The notes below the pieces were generated by a model that saw only the letters and a program-made list of their open reading frames with translations, ran no database searches and was not told the origin of the DNA. From an uncultured Candidatus Puniceispirillum sp. (GTDB lineage Bacteria; Pseudomonadota; Alphaproteobacteria; Puniceispirillales; Puniceispirillaceae), in assembly GCA_905182545.1 (NCBI GenBank), contig CAJJBY010000002.1, positions 124,001-188,000 of the forward strand: DNA of 64,000 nucleotides, in the 5' to 3' direction. Position numbers and translations under genes: made by a program. Shown piece after piece: positions 7,973-16,720 of the stretch; the stretch's first letter is position 1; each line of letters starts with the position of its first letter.

Positions 7973-8887
7973 CTATAAGCCTAATTTTGTTCCAGGGTTA
8001 ATTCCAGCAGCGGCAGCCCATTCGTTTGCCGTCATTTTTCCGCCATCAGCAGGCCGTAAACGCTTAATTAAAATCCGTCCACCTTCGGCCTGTACCGTAA
8101 CGCCATCTTCATCAACCGAAACGACTTCCCCAGCAGTCCCAGTGCCGTCAGCGCGTGCAATATCATAAATTTTCAATTCACTGCCAGCAATTGTTGTCCA
8201 CGCGCCAGGCGCAGGATTGGCAGCACGGATCATATTGTAAACATCGGTAACCGGCTTTGACCAATCGATCTCGGCAGACGCTTTGCCAAACCAACTTTCA
8301 TATGAACCATCTTCCAAACGCTGGTCATGTTTGATGATGACGCCAGCCTTGACCAGTTCCAACCCTTCGATCATCGCATCAACACCCATCGGGAACAGCT
8401 TTTTGAAATAAACATCGCCAAGCGTTTCATCAGGGCCTATTTCGCAAGTTTTCTGCAACATCATCGGACCTTCATCCAGACCATCATCAGGCCAGAAAAT
8501 AGACAAGCCAGTGCGCGTTTTACCCATTGCAATCGGCCAGTTGATCGAAGATGGCCCCCGATGTTCTGGGCAAAGTGACGGATGGTACTGAAAGGTGCCA
8601 TATGTTGGTGCATCGCGCACTTCCTGCGGAACAAACAACAACACATAAGCCATCATACAAACATCAGCATTGAATGATTTCATCAACGCTAATGCTTCAG
8701 GTGTTTTCCATGATGCAGGTTGATGGACGGGCAAACCTTTTTCACGCGCCAGTTCAACCAATGGGTCTTCAGGTTTTCCTTCTTTTGTCGGCGCACAACA
8801 AACAGCAACAACATCTTCGCCGCGCTCTAAAAGTCTTTCCAAAACAGTCTGACCAAAGGCCTGTTGTCCGTGTAATACAATCCTCAT
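7973..8887 (-). CDS. Stand-alone formyltransferase/hydrolase resembling the N-terminal domain of 10-formyl-THF dehydrogenase
   Basis: A 304-residue cytosolic protein. Residues 1-200 form the formyltransferase fold with the conserved segment YHPSLCPEHRGPSSINW and a WPDDGLDEGP loop containing the catalytic His and Asp. The C-terminal 100 residues form the OB-like Fmt_C domain (PGAW...LKIYD). The residue pair before the His (QYH rather than NVH) and the HPS/INW pattern are those of ALDH1L1/FDH hydrolase domains, not of methionyl-tRNA formyltransferase. The carrier and aldehyde dehydrogenase domains of FDH are absent. Good start: AGGAGAG precedes the ATG. It lies between frc and the fhs remnant, so it probably moves a formyl group to or from tetrahydrofolate; formyl-CoA as a donor is a speculative option. 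Confidence 0.8.
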   Translation of the reverse strand: MRIVLHGQQAFGQTVLERLLERGEDVVAVCCAPTKEGKPEDPLVELAREKGLPVHQPASWKTPEALALMKSFNADVCMMAYVLLFVPQEVRDAPTYGTFQYHPSLCPEHRGPSSINWPIAMGKTRTGLSIFWPDDGLDEGPMMLQKTCEIGPDETLGDVYFKKLFPMGVDAMIEGLELVKAGVIIKHDQRLEDGSYESWFGKASAEIDWSKPVTDVYNMIRAANPAPGAWTTIAGSELKIYDIARADGTGTAGEVVSVDEDGVTVQAEGGRILIKRLRPADGGKMTANEWAAAAGINPGTKLGL

Positions 8888-8963
8888 TGCCTGCTCTCCT
8901 AAAGTGCAAAGCCTAATCTGAACGATAAATGATTTGAATCAATGATTAACCAAAATAACATTC

Positions 8964-10224
8964 TTATTTAGCCGCGCCAACCGCGCCTGATTCAATGATC
9001 TGGACAAGCTCTTCGGCTGAATAGCCTAGAACATCAGTTAGGATTTCGGTTGTATGCTCACCAAGCAATGGTGAGCGCTGAACCTCAGCCGGACTATCGG
9101 ACAATTTCACCGGACAGCCAACCGAGATATATTCGCCGCGCTCTGGATGATCGACCTTTACCAAGGTTCCAGTCGCATACAAACCCTGATCTTCGGCAAT
9201 TTCTTTCATCGACAAGATCGGGCCAACCGGAATATCAAGCGGATTACATGCATCCATGACCTCAAATTTGGTCTTGGTCATTGTCCATTGTTCGATACGC
9301 TCAAAAATTTCGTTCAATTTATCAAGCCGCTGTGGTGGCTTGGTATATCCATCTCTTGGTTTTCCAGTCAGGCTCACCAATGATATCGCAAACTTTTTCC
9401 CAAACCGCCGCCTGAATGATGAAATAGGTATAGGCGTTTGGATCTTGTTCCCACCCCTTACAACGCAGAATACGTCCAGGCTGTCCACCACCAGAATCAT
9501 TGCCAGCGCGCGGTGTGGCATCACCGAATGGGACGCCTTCGCCAAATTGTGAATATTCTTTCAATGGGCCAGCGGCAAGGCGCTGCTGATCACGAAGCTT
9601 TACGCGGGCAAGGTTTAGAACCGAATCCTGCATCGCGGCTGTGACTTTTTGGCCACGGCCAGATTTTTCACGATGGAACAGCGCCGTTACAATACCAAGG
9701 CACAAATGAAGTCCAGTTCCTGAATCACCAATCTGCGCACCCGTCACCAATGGCGGGCCATCGCGAAAACCCGTTGTTGAGGCTGAACCACCAGCACATT
9801 GCGCGACATTTTCATAAACCTTGCAATCTTGATATTTGCCCGGGCCAAAGCCTTTGATTGACGCCAGAATCAGGCGCGGATTGATTTCTTGAATCCGTTC
9901 CCATGTAAAGCCCATCCGGTCAAGCGCGCCAGGGGCAAAATTTTCCACAAGAACATCACAGGTTTCGATGAGACGCGTCAAAATCTGTTTGCCGGTCTCG
10001 TTTTTGGAATTCAGCTCAATTGACCGTTTATTATGATTCAACATGGTGAAATAGAGGCTGTCGGCCCCGTCAACATCGACCAGCTGCTGGCGCGTTGCAT
10101 CACCGACCCCCGGACGTTCAACCTTGATCACATCAGCGCCAAACCAAGCCAAAAGCTGGGTACAGGTCGGGCCTGACTGAACATGGGTGAAATCCAGAAC
10201 TTTAATACCTTGAAGAGCTTTCAT
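8964..10224 (-). CDS. frc: Formyl-CoA:oxalate CoA-transferase (one frameshift)
   Basis: Class III CoA-transferase that swaps CoA from formyl-CoA to oxalate, giving oxalyl-CoA for Oxc and releasing formate. The repaired length is 419 residues, close to Oxalobacter Frc (428). Seen: start [20 protein letters not shown], the catalytic-Asp segment [10 protein letters not shown] around residue 170, and a glycine-rich loop DSGGGQPG that corresponds to the mobile active-site loop. The frame breaks at a T4 run at 9360-9363: the N-terminal 290 codons end early while the C-terminal part ([15 protein letters not shown] onward) continues one frame over. Removal of one base restores it. It lies 42 bp downstream of oxc and in the same direction. 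Acetyl- or succinyl-CoA:oxalate transferase activity is a less likely alternative. Confidence 0.9.
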
Positions 10225-10266
10225 AATCTTATCCTATGTCTAAACTGGAATGCTTTGTCTTTGGCG

Positions 10267-11979
10267 CTATTTCTTAGAAACCACACTTTGCGGGTTAAGG
10301 TTACCGATACGGCCACTTTCCGTTCCAGCATTTTCATCAATGACAGCGTTGACCAAGGTTGGCTTGCCACTATCCATTGCTTCGTTTACCGCGCGTGTTA
10401 GCTCATCCGGTGTCGTCGCATAGACGCCAACACCGCCAAAGGCAGCCATCATGAGGTCATAGCGGGCATCTTTGACAAATACAGTCGGGGCTACATCTTC
10501 ACCACCTGTTAAGTTTTGATCGGTACCGCGATAGATGCCGTTATTATTGAACACAACAACACAGACCGACAAATTGTAACGGCAGATTGTCTCAATCTCC
10601 ATGCCCGAAAATCCAAAGGCACTATCGCCTTCAACAGCAAGAACGCGCTGGCCGGTTTCAACGGCTGCGGCGACAGCAGCGCCCATGCCAATACCCATAA
10701 TGCCCCATGTGCCAACGTCAAGGCGCTTGCGCGGCTTGAACACGTTAATGATGCTACGCGCAAAATCAAGGGTGTTTGCCCCCTCATTCACAAGGATTGC
10801 ATCAGGACGCTGCTTGACGATCGTGCGAAGCGCACCAAGCGCGCTATGGAAATCCATTGGCACTGTATTACTCATCAGCTTGGCTAACATTTTTTCCAGA
10901 TTCACATCTTTGCGCGTCTGAATATTGGCAATCCAATCGGCAGAAACGGCTGGCCATTTATCGCCCATCGCCTTGGTCATAGCGCTCAAGCATGATCCGA
11001 TATCGCCAACGACTGGTGCCACAATCTCGACATTACTGTCCATTTCGCGCGGCTCAATATCAACCTGAATAAAGCGTTTCGACCCAGGCTCGCCCCAGCT
11101 TTTTCCCTTACCATGTGATAATAGCCAATTCAAACGCGCTCCAACCATGACCACAACATCGGCCTCTTTTAGTACCAGCGAGCGTGCGGCGCCAGCTGAT
11201 TGCGAGTGATCATCTGGCAGCAGGCCTTTGGCCATACTCATTGGCAGATAGGGAACACCACTTTTTTCAACAAAGCTGCGAACAATTTCATCTTCTTGAG
11301 CATAAGCAGCGCCTTTACCAAGAATGATCAATGGACGCTTTGCGCTTTTCAACACATCAAGCGCACGCGCAATCGAATCTGCTGATGGCAATTGCTGCGG
11401 TGCTGGATCAACAACCTTTACCAGTGATTTCTGGCCTTCCACCGCATCCATGACTTGGGCGAATAATTTGGCTGGCAGATCAAGATAAACACCGCCCGGG
11501 CGACCTGAAACAGCGGCGCGAATGGCGCGGGCAACAGCAATGCCGATATCTTCAGCATGAAGAACGCGGAACGCCGCCTTACAAAGCGGCTTGGCAATAG
11601 CCAACTGATCCATTTCCTCATAGTCACCTTGCTGTAAATCAACAATTTCACGCTCGGATGAGCCACTGATCAGGATCATGGGGAAACAATTTGTGGTGGC
11701 ATTGGCAAGCGCGGTCAGACCGTTCAAAAAGCCCGGGGCCGACACCGTCAAGCAGATGCCCGGCTTTTTGGTCAGATAACCAGCAATCGATGCTGCGTTG
11801 CCTGCATGCTGTTCATGGCGGAAAGAAATTACCCGCATGCCTTCAGCTTGCGCAATTCGGCCAAGATCGGTGATCGGAATGCCCGGCACACCGTAAATAG
11901 TGTTGATATCATTGAGCTTAAGCGCATTAATAACGAGGTGAAAACCATCGGTTAGCGCCCGTGTCTCGGATGAAGTCAT
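10267..11979 (-). CDS. oxc: Oxalyl-CoA decarboxylase
   Basis: A 570-residue thiamine-diphosphate enzyme converting oxalyl-CoA to formyl-CoA and CO2. Domain order is Pyr (residues 1-190), ADP-binding middle domain (190-360) and PP domain (370-550). The ThDP-activating Glu is in SFRHEQHAG, and the Mg/ThDP motif runs from GDSAFGFSGME to NNNGIYRG. The segments SGSSEREIVDLQQGDYEEMD and GKGAAYAQ are characteristic of Oxc rather than of 2-hydroxyacyl-CoA lyase or acetolactate synthase. Start: AAGGAGACGCACAA before ATG. It is the first catabolic gene after gntR (99-bp gap) and is followed closely by frc, the classic oxalate-degradation pair. Confidence 0.96.
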   Translation of the reverse strand: MTSSETRALTDGFHLVINALKLNDINTIYGVPGIPITDLGRIAQAEGMRVISFRHEQHAGNAASIAGYLTKKPGICLTVSAPGFLNGLTALANATTNCFPMILISGSSEREIVDLQQGDYEEMDQLAIAKPLCKAAFRVLHAEDIGIAVARAIRAAVSGRPGGVYLDLPAKLFAQVMDAVEGQKSLVKVVDPAPQQLPSADSIARALDVLKSAKRPLIILGKGAAYAQEDEIVRSFVEKSGVPYLPMSMAKGLLPDDHSQSAGAARSLVLKEADVVVMVGARLNWLLSHGKGKSWGEPGSKRFIQVDIEPREMDSNVEIVAPVVGDIGSCLSAMTKAMGDKWPAVSADWIANIQTRKDVNLEKMLAKLMSNTVPMDFHSALGALRTIVKQRPDAILVNEGANTLDFARSIINVFKPRKRLDVGTWGIMGIGMGAAVAAAVETGQRVLAVEGDSAFGFSGMEIETICRYNLSVCVVVFNNNGIYRGTDQNLTGGEDVAPTVFVKDARYDLMMAAFGGVGVYATTPDELTRAVNEAMDSGKPTLVNAVIDENAGTESGRIGNLNPQSVVSKK

Positions 11980-12078
11980 TTGTGCGTCTCCTTGGTATCT
12001 TCAAAGTAAATGTAAAAAGTGATGGTTATGCTTTTGGTCAAAACTGCCGTTTGTCTGATTTGCTATGAAGATGACCGT

Positions 12079-12810
12079 TTATGTTTGTTCTGATTCCGCG
12101 ATTTCAGCACGAGCCTTGCCTTTATTTGCCAGCCGCGTCCATCTTTCCCGAATATGATCATGCAAGCGCATGGTATGCACGCGCACTAGCCGAGACGCCA
12201 ATTCGCTGTCGCGTGCCTCAAGCGCTTCGATGATTTCCATATGATCTGCAACTGAATGGGTGGCGCGATTATTTTCGCCCATCGCCCGACGCCTAACCGC
12301 AAACATATGCGCAAACAACCCATCCGTTGTCGACTTTAATAGCGGGCTGCCCGACAGATCAAAAATTGCCTGATGGAATTTGATATTGGCATCTGAATAT
12401 TCGCTTAGCTCAGCCTTGGAAGAGGTCGCGCTGTGGCGCATGGAAAAGTCGCGCAATGCTCTAATATCGGCCTCAGGGGCAATGCGCGCAGCAATATGCG
12501 CTGCCATGCTCTCAAGCGCAGCCCAAGTCACAACCATATCCAGAATTTCTTCAAGACTTTTGCGATGAATGAAAACGCCTTTGCGAGGCAAAATCTCGAC
12601 TAAGCCATCCTGTGCCAATCGCGCCAAAGCTTCTCGAATGGGTGTTCGTGAAACACCAAGCTGTTCTGCAAGCCGTCGCTCATCAAGGCGTAGTTCTTCA
12701 TCGGCATCATAGATATCGACCTTTAAAATGCTTTCGCGAAGCACGTCATAAATATGGTCTTTCAGCGTGAAATTGATCGAAACAGGCTTTAATTTGACAT
12801 CAATTGCCAT
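12079..12810 (-). CDS. GntR-family (FCD) transcriptional regulator of the oxalate locus
   Basis: A 243-residue repressor-type regulator. The winged helix-turn-helix at residues 20-80 contains LAEQLGVSRTPIREALARL, diagnostic for GntR. The FCD effector domain spans 95-225 with its metal/carboxylate-binding residues (D/N-x-x-F-H near NIKFHQAI, and later histidines). ATG at 12810 is chosen over the TTG one codon earlier; GGGAGT lies 6 bases upstream. It is immediately upstream of and co-directional with oxc. FCD regulators usually sense small organic acids, so oxalate, oxalyl-CoA or glyoxylate are candidate ligands. Two TGGYATACC palindromes in the divergent region toward sucC are candidate operators. 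Confidence 0.88.
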   Translation of the reverse strand: MAIDVKLKPVSINFTLKDHIYDVLRESILKVDIYDADEELRLDERRLAEQLGVSRTPIREALARLAQDGLVEILPRKGVFIHRKSLEEILDMVVTWAALESMAAHIAARIAPEADIRALRDFSMRHSATSSKAELSEYSDANIKFHQAIFDLSGSPLLKSTTDGLFAHMFAVRRRAMGENNRATHSVADHMEIIEALEARDSELASRLVRVHTMRLHDHIRERWTRLANKGKARAEIAESEQT

Positions 12811-12876
12811 CAATTACTCCCACTTCAATTTCCTGCCTTCGTTGATGTAACTTTTACGCTATGTCAGGCTTTATCT

Positions 12877-12884
12877 GGTATACC
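12877..12884. promoter_or_regulatory. Candidate GntR operator, site 1 (GGTATACC)
   Basis: A perfect 8-bp palindrome, GGTATACC, about 67 bp upstream of the gntR start. It shares its core with site 2 at 12961. FCD-type GntR proteins commonly bind short palindromes of this sort; assignment is by position and symmetry only. Confidence 0.45.
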
Positions 12885-12960
12885 TTACACCTGATACAAT
12901 ACTCGTCAAGCGGTTTTTACAGGCTATAATTCAATGATAGCGCTTGCTATTAATGGTGTG

Positions 12961-12970
12961 TGGCATACCA
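12961..12970. promoter_or_regulatory. Candidate GntR operator, site 2 (TGGCATACCA)
   Basis: A near-perfect palindrome, TGGCATACCA, 84 bp from site 1 (8 turns of DNA), in the gntR/sucC divergent region. The spacing would allow looping or joint control of both directions. Confidence 0.45.
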
Positions 12971-13167
12971 TATAAAGTGAAAATGTTGCGAAACATGTGG
13001 CGAAACAACGACCCGATTTAACTGATATGTCGCAAGGCGGTTTCACCCAAACTGTCGCGCCAAAAAACTTTGTGCATTTGTTGTACGAATATGTGACAAG
13101 AGATCGCTCATTGCAATTTTCGTGGCTTTATCACACAAGTCCACATAGCGGGGGAAAGACAGTAACA

Positions 13168-14360
13168 ATGAATATCCATGAACATCAGGCGAAGAAAATT
13201 TTACAGACATTTGGTGCGCCCATAGCTGCTGGCGTTGCAATCACCAGCCTTGACCAAGCCAAAAGCGCGATTGCATCCCTTCCCGGCCCAGTATGGGTGG
13301 TCAAAAGCCAGATCCATGCTGGCGGACGCGGCAAAGGAAAATTCAAGGAACTTGGCGCTGATGCCAAAGGCGGCGTTCGCGTCTCTTTTTCGGCTGGGGA
13401 AGCGCTTGCCAATGCTGTTGAAATGTTTGGCAAAACCCTTGTCACACAGCAAACCGGTCCAATTGGCAAAGCCGTCAATCAGCTTTATGTCGAAGATGGC
13501 GCCGATATTGACCGTGAATTATATCTGTCAATTCTTGTTGACCGCGAAACCGGCAAAACCTCATTCGTCGCCTCAACCGAAGGCGGCATGGATATTGAAA
13601 CGGTTGCGCACGACACGCCTGAACTGATCCATTCGGTTGGCATAAACGCCAGCGCTGGCTGTACTGATGCCGACGCGGCAACGCTTGCCGACGCCTTCAA
13701 GCTTGAGGGTCAGCCCGCGAACAGGGCATGGCGCTTTTCAAGAATCTTTACGAAGCCTTTGTCAGCAAGGATATGAGCCTGCTGGAAATCAACCCGTTGA
13801 TCGTCACCAAATCAAATGACGTTCAGGTACTTGATGCCAAAGTGTCTTTTGATAATAACGCACTGTTCCGACATCCTGACGTTATGGAATTACGCGACAT
13901 TACTGAAGAAGATGAAAAAGAAGTCGAAGCCTCAAAACATGACCTTGCCTATATCGCTCTTGATGGTGAAATCGGCTGTATGGTCAATGGTGCTGGTCTT
14001 GCGATGGCCACAATGGACATCATCAAGCTATATGGCGCCGAGCCAGCAAACTTTCTTGATGTTGGCGGCAGCGCAACAACCGAACGCGTTACCGCAGCCT
14101 TTAAGATCATTACCGCTGATCCAAATGTAAAAGGGATTTTGGTCAATATTTTCGGCGGCATCATGCGTTGTGATGTAATTGCCGAAGGCGTTGTCCAAGC
14201 GGCCAAGGATATTAATCTTGAAGTGCCTTTGGTGGTGCGCCTCGAAGGCACCAAGGTCGATGAAGGCAAAGCCATTATCAACAGCAGTGGACTGAATGTT
14301 ATCGCCGCTGATGATTTGGATGATGCAGCTCAAAAAATTGTTAAAGCAGTGAAAGGCTAA
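13168..14360 (+). CDS. sucC: Succinyl-CoA synthetase beta subunit (one frameshift)
   Basis: ADP-forming succinate-CoA ligase beta subunit of the TCA cycle. The repaired product is 397 residues, the usual length. The ATP-grasp domain begins [12 protein letters not shown] and includes [19 protein letters not shown]; the C-terminal CoA-ligase domain has [20 protein letters not shown] at 13168 follows GGGGAAAG by about 9 bases. The frame breaks at about 13711 (GGGTCAGCCC): one missing C restores [14 protein letters not shown]. It sits 5 bp before sucD and divergent from gntR, away from the usual mdh-sucCD-sucAB block as far as the window shows. Malate-CoA ligase is a homologous alternative, but the sequence follows alphaproteobacterial SucC closely. 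Confidence 0.93.
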
Positions 14361-14364
14361 GCAC

Positions 14365-15267
14365 ATGTCGATTCTCATCAATAAAGACACTAAAATCATT
14401 GTGCAGGGTCTGACCGGTAAAACCGGCACATTTCACACGGAACAGGCATTGGCCTATCATGGCACGCAAATGCTCGCCGGAACCCACCCGAAAAAAGGTG
14501 GCCAGCAATGGACAAGTGTAGACGGGCAAAGCCTGCCGCTATTTGCCACTGTTGCCGAAGCCAAGAGCGCCACCGGCGCCAACGCCTCGGTTATTTATGT
14601 TCCACCAGCGGGTGCTGCGGCCGCGATTGAAGAAGCGATTGATGCTGGCATTGATCTGATTACCTGTATCACCGAAGGTGTGCCTGTACAGGATATGGTG
14701 CGGGTAAAAGAAAAGCTGGATAATTCGAAATCACGCCTGATTGGACCAAACTGCCCGGGCCTGATGACACCTGACGAATGCAAAATCGGCATCATGCCGC
14801 CAAGCATTTTCCGCAAAGGCTCGGTTGGCGTGCTGTCACGTTCTGGCACTTTGACCTATGAAGCGGTTTATCAAACATCAATGGCGGGTCTTGGCCAGTC
14901 TTCGGCTGTCGGTATTGGCGGTGACCCGGTAAAAGGCACCGAATTTATCGATGTTTTGGAAATGTTCCTTGCTGATGATCAAACCGAATCCATCATCATG
15001 ATTGGCGAGATTGGCGGATCTGCCGAAGAAGATGCGGCGCAATTCCTGATCGACGAAGCCAAAAAAGGCCGGTCAAAGCCGATGGTTGGCTTTATCGCTG
15101 GCCGCACCTCACCTCCGGGCCGCACCATGGGTCATGCTGGTGCCGTTATTTCTGGTGGCAAGGGCGGCGCTGATGAAAAAATTGCGGCGCTAGAAGAAGC
15201 AGGAGTGCGCGTGTCACCGTCTCCCGCCAAACTTGGCGTCACGCTTGTGGATGTGCTGAACGGCTAA
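14365..15267 (+). CDS. sucD: Succinyl-CoA synthetase alpha subunit
   Basis: A 300-residue CoA-binding alpha subunit. It begins [20 protein letters not shown], with the CoA-binding Rossmann domain in the first half. The phospho-histidine lies in [16 protein letters not shown] near residue 250, which transfers phosphate between nucleotide and succinyl phosphate. It forms a heterotetramer with SucC. It starts 5 bp after the sucC stop and is followed by a Rho-independent terminator, so sucCD is a two-gene operon. Confidence 0.96.
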   Translation: MSILINKDTKIIVQGLTGKTGTFHTEQALAYHGTQMLAGTHPKKGGQQWTSVDGQSLPLFATVAEAKSATGANASVIYVPPAGAAAAIEEAIDAGIDLITCITEGVPVQDMVRVKEKLDNSKSRLIGPNCPGLMTPDECKIGIMPPSIFRKGSVGVLSRSGTLTYEAVYQTSMAGLGQSSAVGIGGDPVKGTEFIDVLEMFLADDQTESIIMIGEIGGSAEEDAAQFLIDEAKKGRSKPMVGFIAGRTSPPGRTMGHAGAVISGGKGGADEKIAALEEAGVRVSPSPAKLGVTLVDVLNG

Positions 15268-15290
15268 ATCAGCATCATTCCACCGCAAGC

Positions 15291-15326
15291 AAAAGGGGCG
15301 ATACCAATGGAACCGCCCCTTTTTTT
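15291..15326 (+). terminator. Rho-independent terminator of sucCD
   Basis: AAAAGGGGCG at 15291-15300 pairs with CGCCCCTTTT at 15314-15323 and is followed by further T residues. It lies 24 bp after the sucD stop. Confidence 0.9.
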
Positions 15327-15396
15327 GTAGCTCATTAGTACCTGCCAACATTATACGTACCAAATATTTGGTGACGCGCACGCTGACTTACGTCCC

Positions 15397-16464
15397 TTAA
15401 GCGACATCAAGGACATTAGAAGGCGCCTCAAACCGGTTGGCATCAAGCCGATCATTCACAATTGCCACGGTCTCATCAAGAAGATCATTCTGCATGCCAA
15501 TGCTGGCGGCAATCCGCTGCACCAGAAGATCAACACGCTCAATCGTCTTGGCACCGCCATCAATCGCGCGCCCAGCTGAGGACGGCTTTAACAGGCTGCT
15601 AGCCGCATTTGCATATTTTTCAAACGGCACCTGATCGGCCGCATCCGCGCCAAGCGCCCGCGCCAGTGTGTCAACCCAGGCATACATATCAGCCGAGGCG
15701 GCAAGATCTCCATGAACAGCATCGCGAATTGCCCGCACGCCGTCACGCTGCACGCACTGGTAATTGCCAGTCAAAAGCATGCTCCATTTCGCCATTGGTA
15801 CGAATAGGCTGTCATAGATGCGCAGCTTTACCGGAACATCCTTGCCATCAACGGTAACCGCGGCAATATCGGATTCGAGCTGGCGAAGCATTGCATTATG
15901 CGCCGGATCAGCAAATACCGCTGCCTTGAAATTAGTTGGCAGGCCGACATGAAGTATATTGGTGCCTTCTTCCGGTGGGCGAAAGGCCTGAGGATCAGGG
16001 CTGCAAAGCGACATCAGACCCGGCTCGAAATCAGCCCATACCGATGCATCATCAAAGCACATTTCAAGTGGTGCCTCAGCCAGCGCATCGATACGGCGCA
16101 AAAACGGCAAAGGCGGCATATTCATGATCGACAAGCAAGGCTTGCGGCTGGCAGCAATACGCTGCATCAGATCGCGTACCTGCGGCTCGGAATATTGCGG
16201 TTCCTGCATGGCAAGGCTGATCATGTCATAATCTTCAGGCCGTGCATCGGCCGGTGTGACCGCATCGAGCGTTCCGGCAAGATCATATGACCGAAAAGCC
16301 CGATGGCTATCTTCATCGCGCAATTTGATCCGGACTTCAGTGCCCTCAGCATTAATCAGCGCGGCCGATTTGCTACGGCAAATCAAAGTGACATCATGGC
16401 CAGCCATCAATAGTTTTGTTGACAGAAGTGAGCCATATGAGGCTCCTAGGATCAAAATTTTCAT
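15397..16464 (-). CDS. Ketopantoate reductase-like (ApbA/PanE family) dehydrogenase
   Basis: A 355-residue protein with an N-terminal Rossmann fold (MKILILGASYGSLLSTKLLMAGHDVTLI, GxxxG pattern) and a helical C-terminal domain resembling ApbA_C or opine-dehydrogenase-like folds. Conserved NADPH-binding positions follow the family, but it is longer than E. coli PanE (about 303) and the pantoate-site Lys/Asn/Ser pattern is not clear to me, so the substrate is uncertain. It is the last gene on its strand after the formate dehydrogenase operon but 256 bp away, so it may have its own promoter. Confidence 0.7.
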   Translation of the reverse strand: MKILILGASYGSLLSTKLLMAGHDVTLICRSKSAALINAEGTEVRIKLRDEDSHRAFRSYDLAGTLDAVTPADARPEDYDMISLAMQEPQYSEPQVRDLMQRIAASRKPCLSIMNMPPLPFLRRIDALAEAPLEMCFDDASVWADFEPGLMSLCSPDPQAFRPPEEGTNILHVGLPTNFKAAVFADPAHNAMLRQLESDIAAVTVDGKDVPVKLRIYDSLFVPMAKWSMLLTGNYQCVQRDGVRAIRDAVHGDLAASADMYAWVDTLARALGADAADQVPFEKYANAASSLLKPSSAGRAIDGGAKTIERVDLLVQRIAASIGMQNDLLDETVAIVNDRLDANRFEAPSNVLDVA

Positions 16465-16581
16465 GGTTCGAATTTCCCCTTCATTGCAGCATGATCTGCA
16501 AATGCTTAAGCCTATCTAAGCGGCTTTTCAATCTTACATATTCAGACATTAACGGCTGGAATACAGAGTTAAAGGAAAATA

Positions 16582-16620
16582 GTGAAAAAATGAAAATTGT
16601 AAATTTTTTACATTTTCACT
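16582..16620. repeat. AT-rich inverted repeat with GTGAAAA/TTTTCAC arms
   Basis: GTGAAAAAATGAAAATTG on the left mirrors the segment ending TTTACATTTTCAC on the right. TGAAAATTGTAAA at 16591-16603 pairs with TTTACATTTTCA with one bulge. It lies between the formate dehydrogenase alpha gene and the ketopantoate-reductase-like gene. It could be a weak hairpin terminator for fdhA or an operator. A similar motif occurs at 32264. Confidence 0.5.
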
Positions 16621-16720
16621 TTTTACAGTGGTGACAAAACCAACCAAAATCCCAGATCACACGGTGATTGCGATTGGGGCTGTGTTTTGGATTCTATCAC
16701 ATGATACTGGCTCGCATCGT

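Larger units (their letters stand above)
12811..13167. other. Divergent control region between gntR and sucC
   Basis: A 357-bp region with no supportable gene. It holds two TGGYATACC-type palindromes and a TATAAT hexamer at 12925-12930. A longer in-frame extension of sucC upstream of 13168 exists, but it does not resemble SucC. Confidence 0.6.

Noticed and set aside
7649-7978. Plus-strand 109-residue ORF upstream of the formyltransferase gene end
   Set aside because: It is antisense to the fhs remnant and has no recognisable features; the minus-strand Fhs ends explain the region.
12997-13167. N-terminal 57-residue extension of SucC
   Set aside because: It does not resemble any SucC; MNIHEHQ at 13168 with its ribosome-binding site is the standard start.
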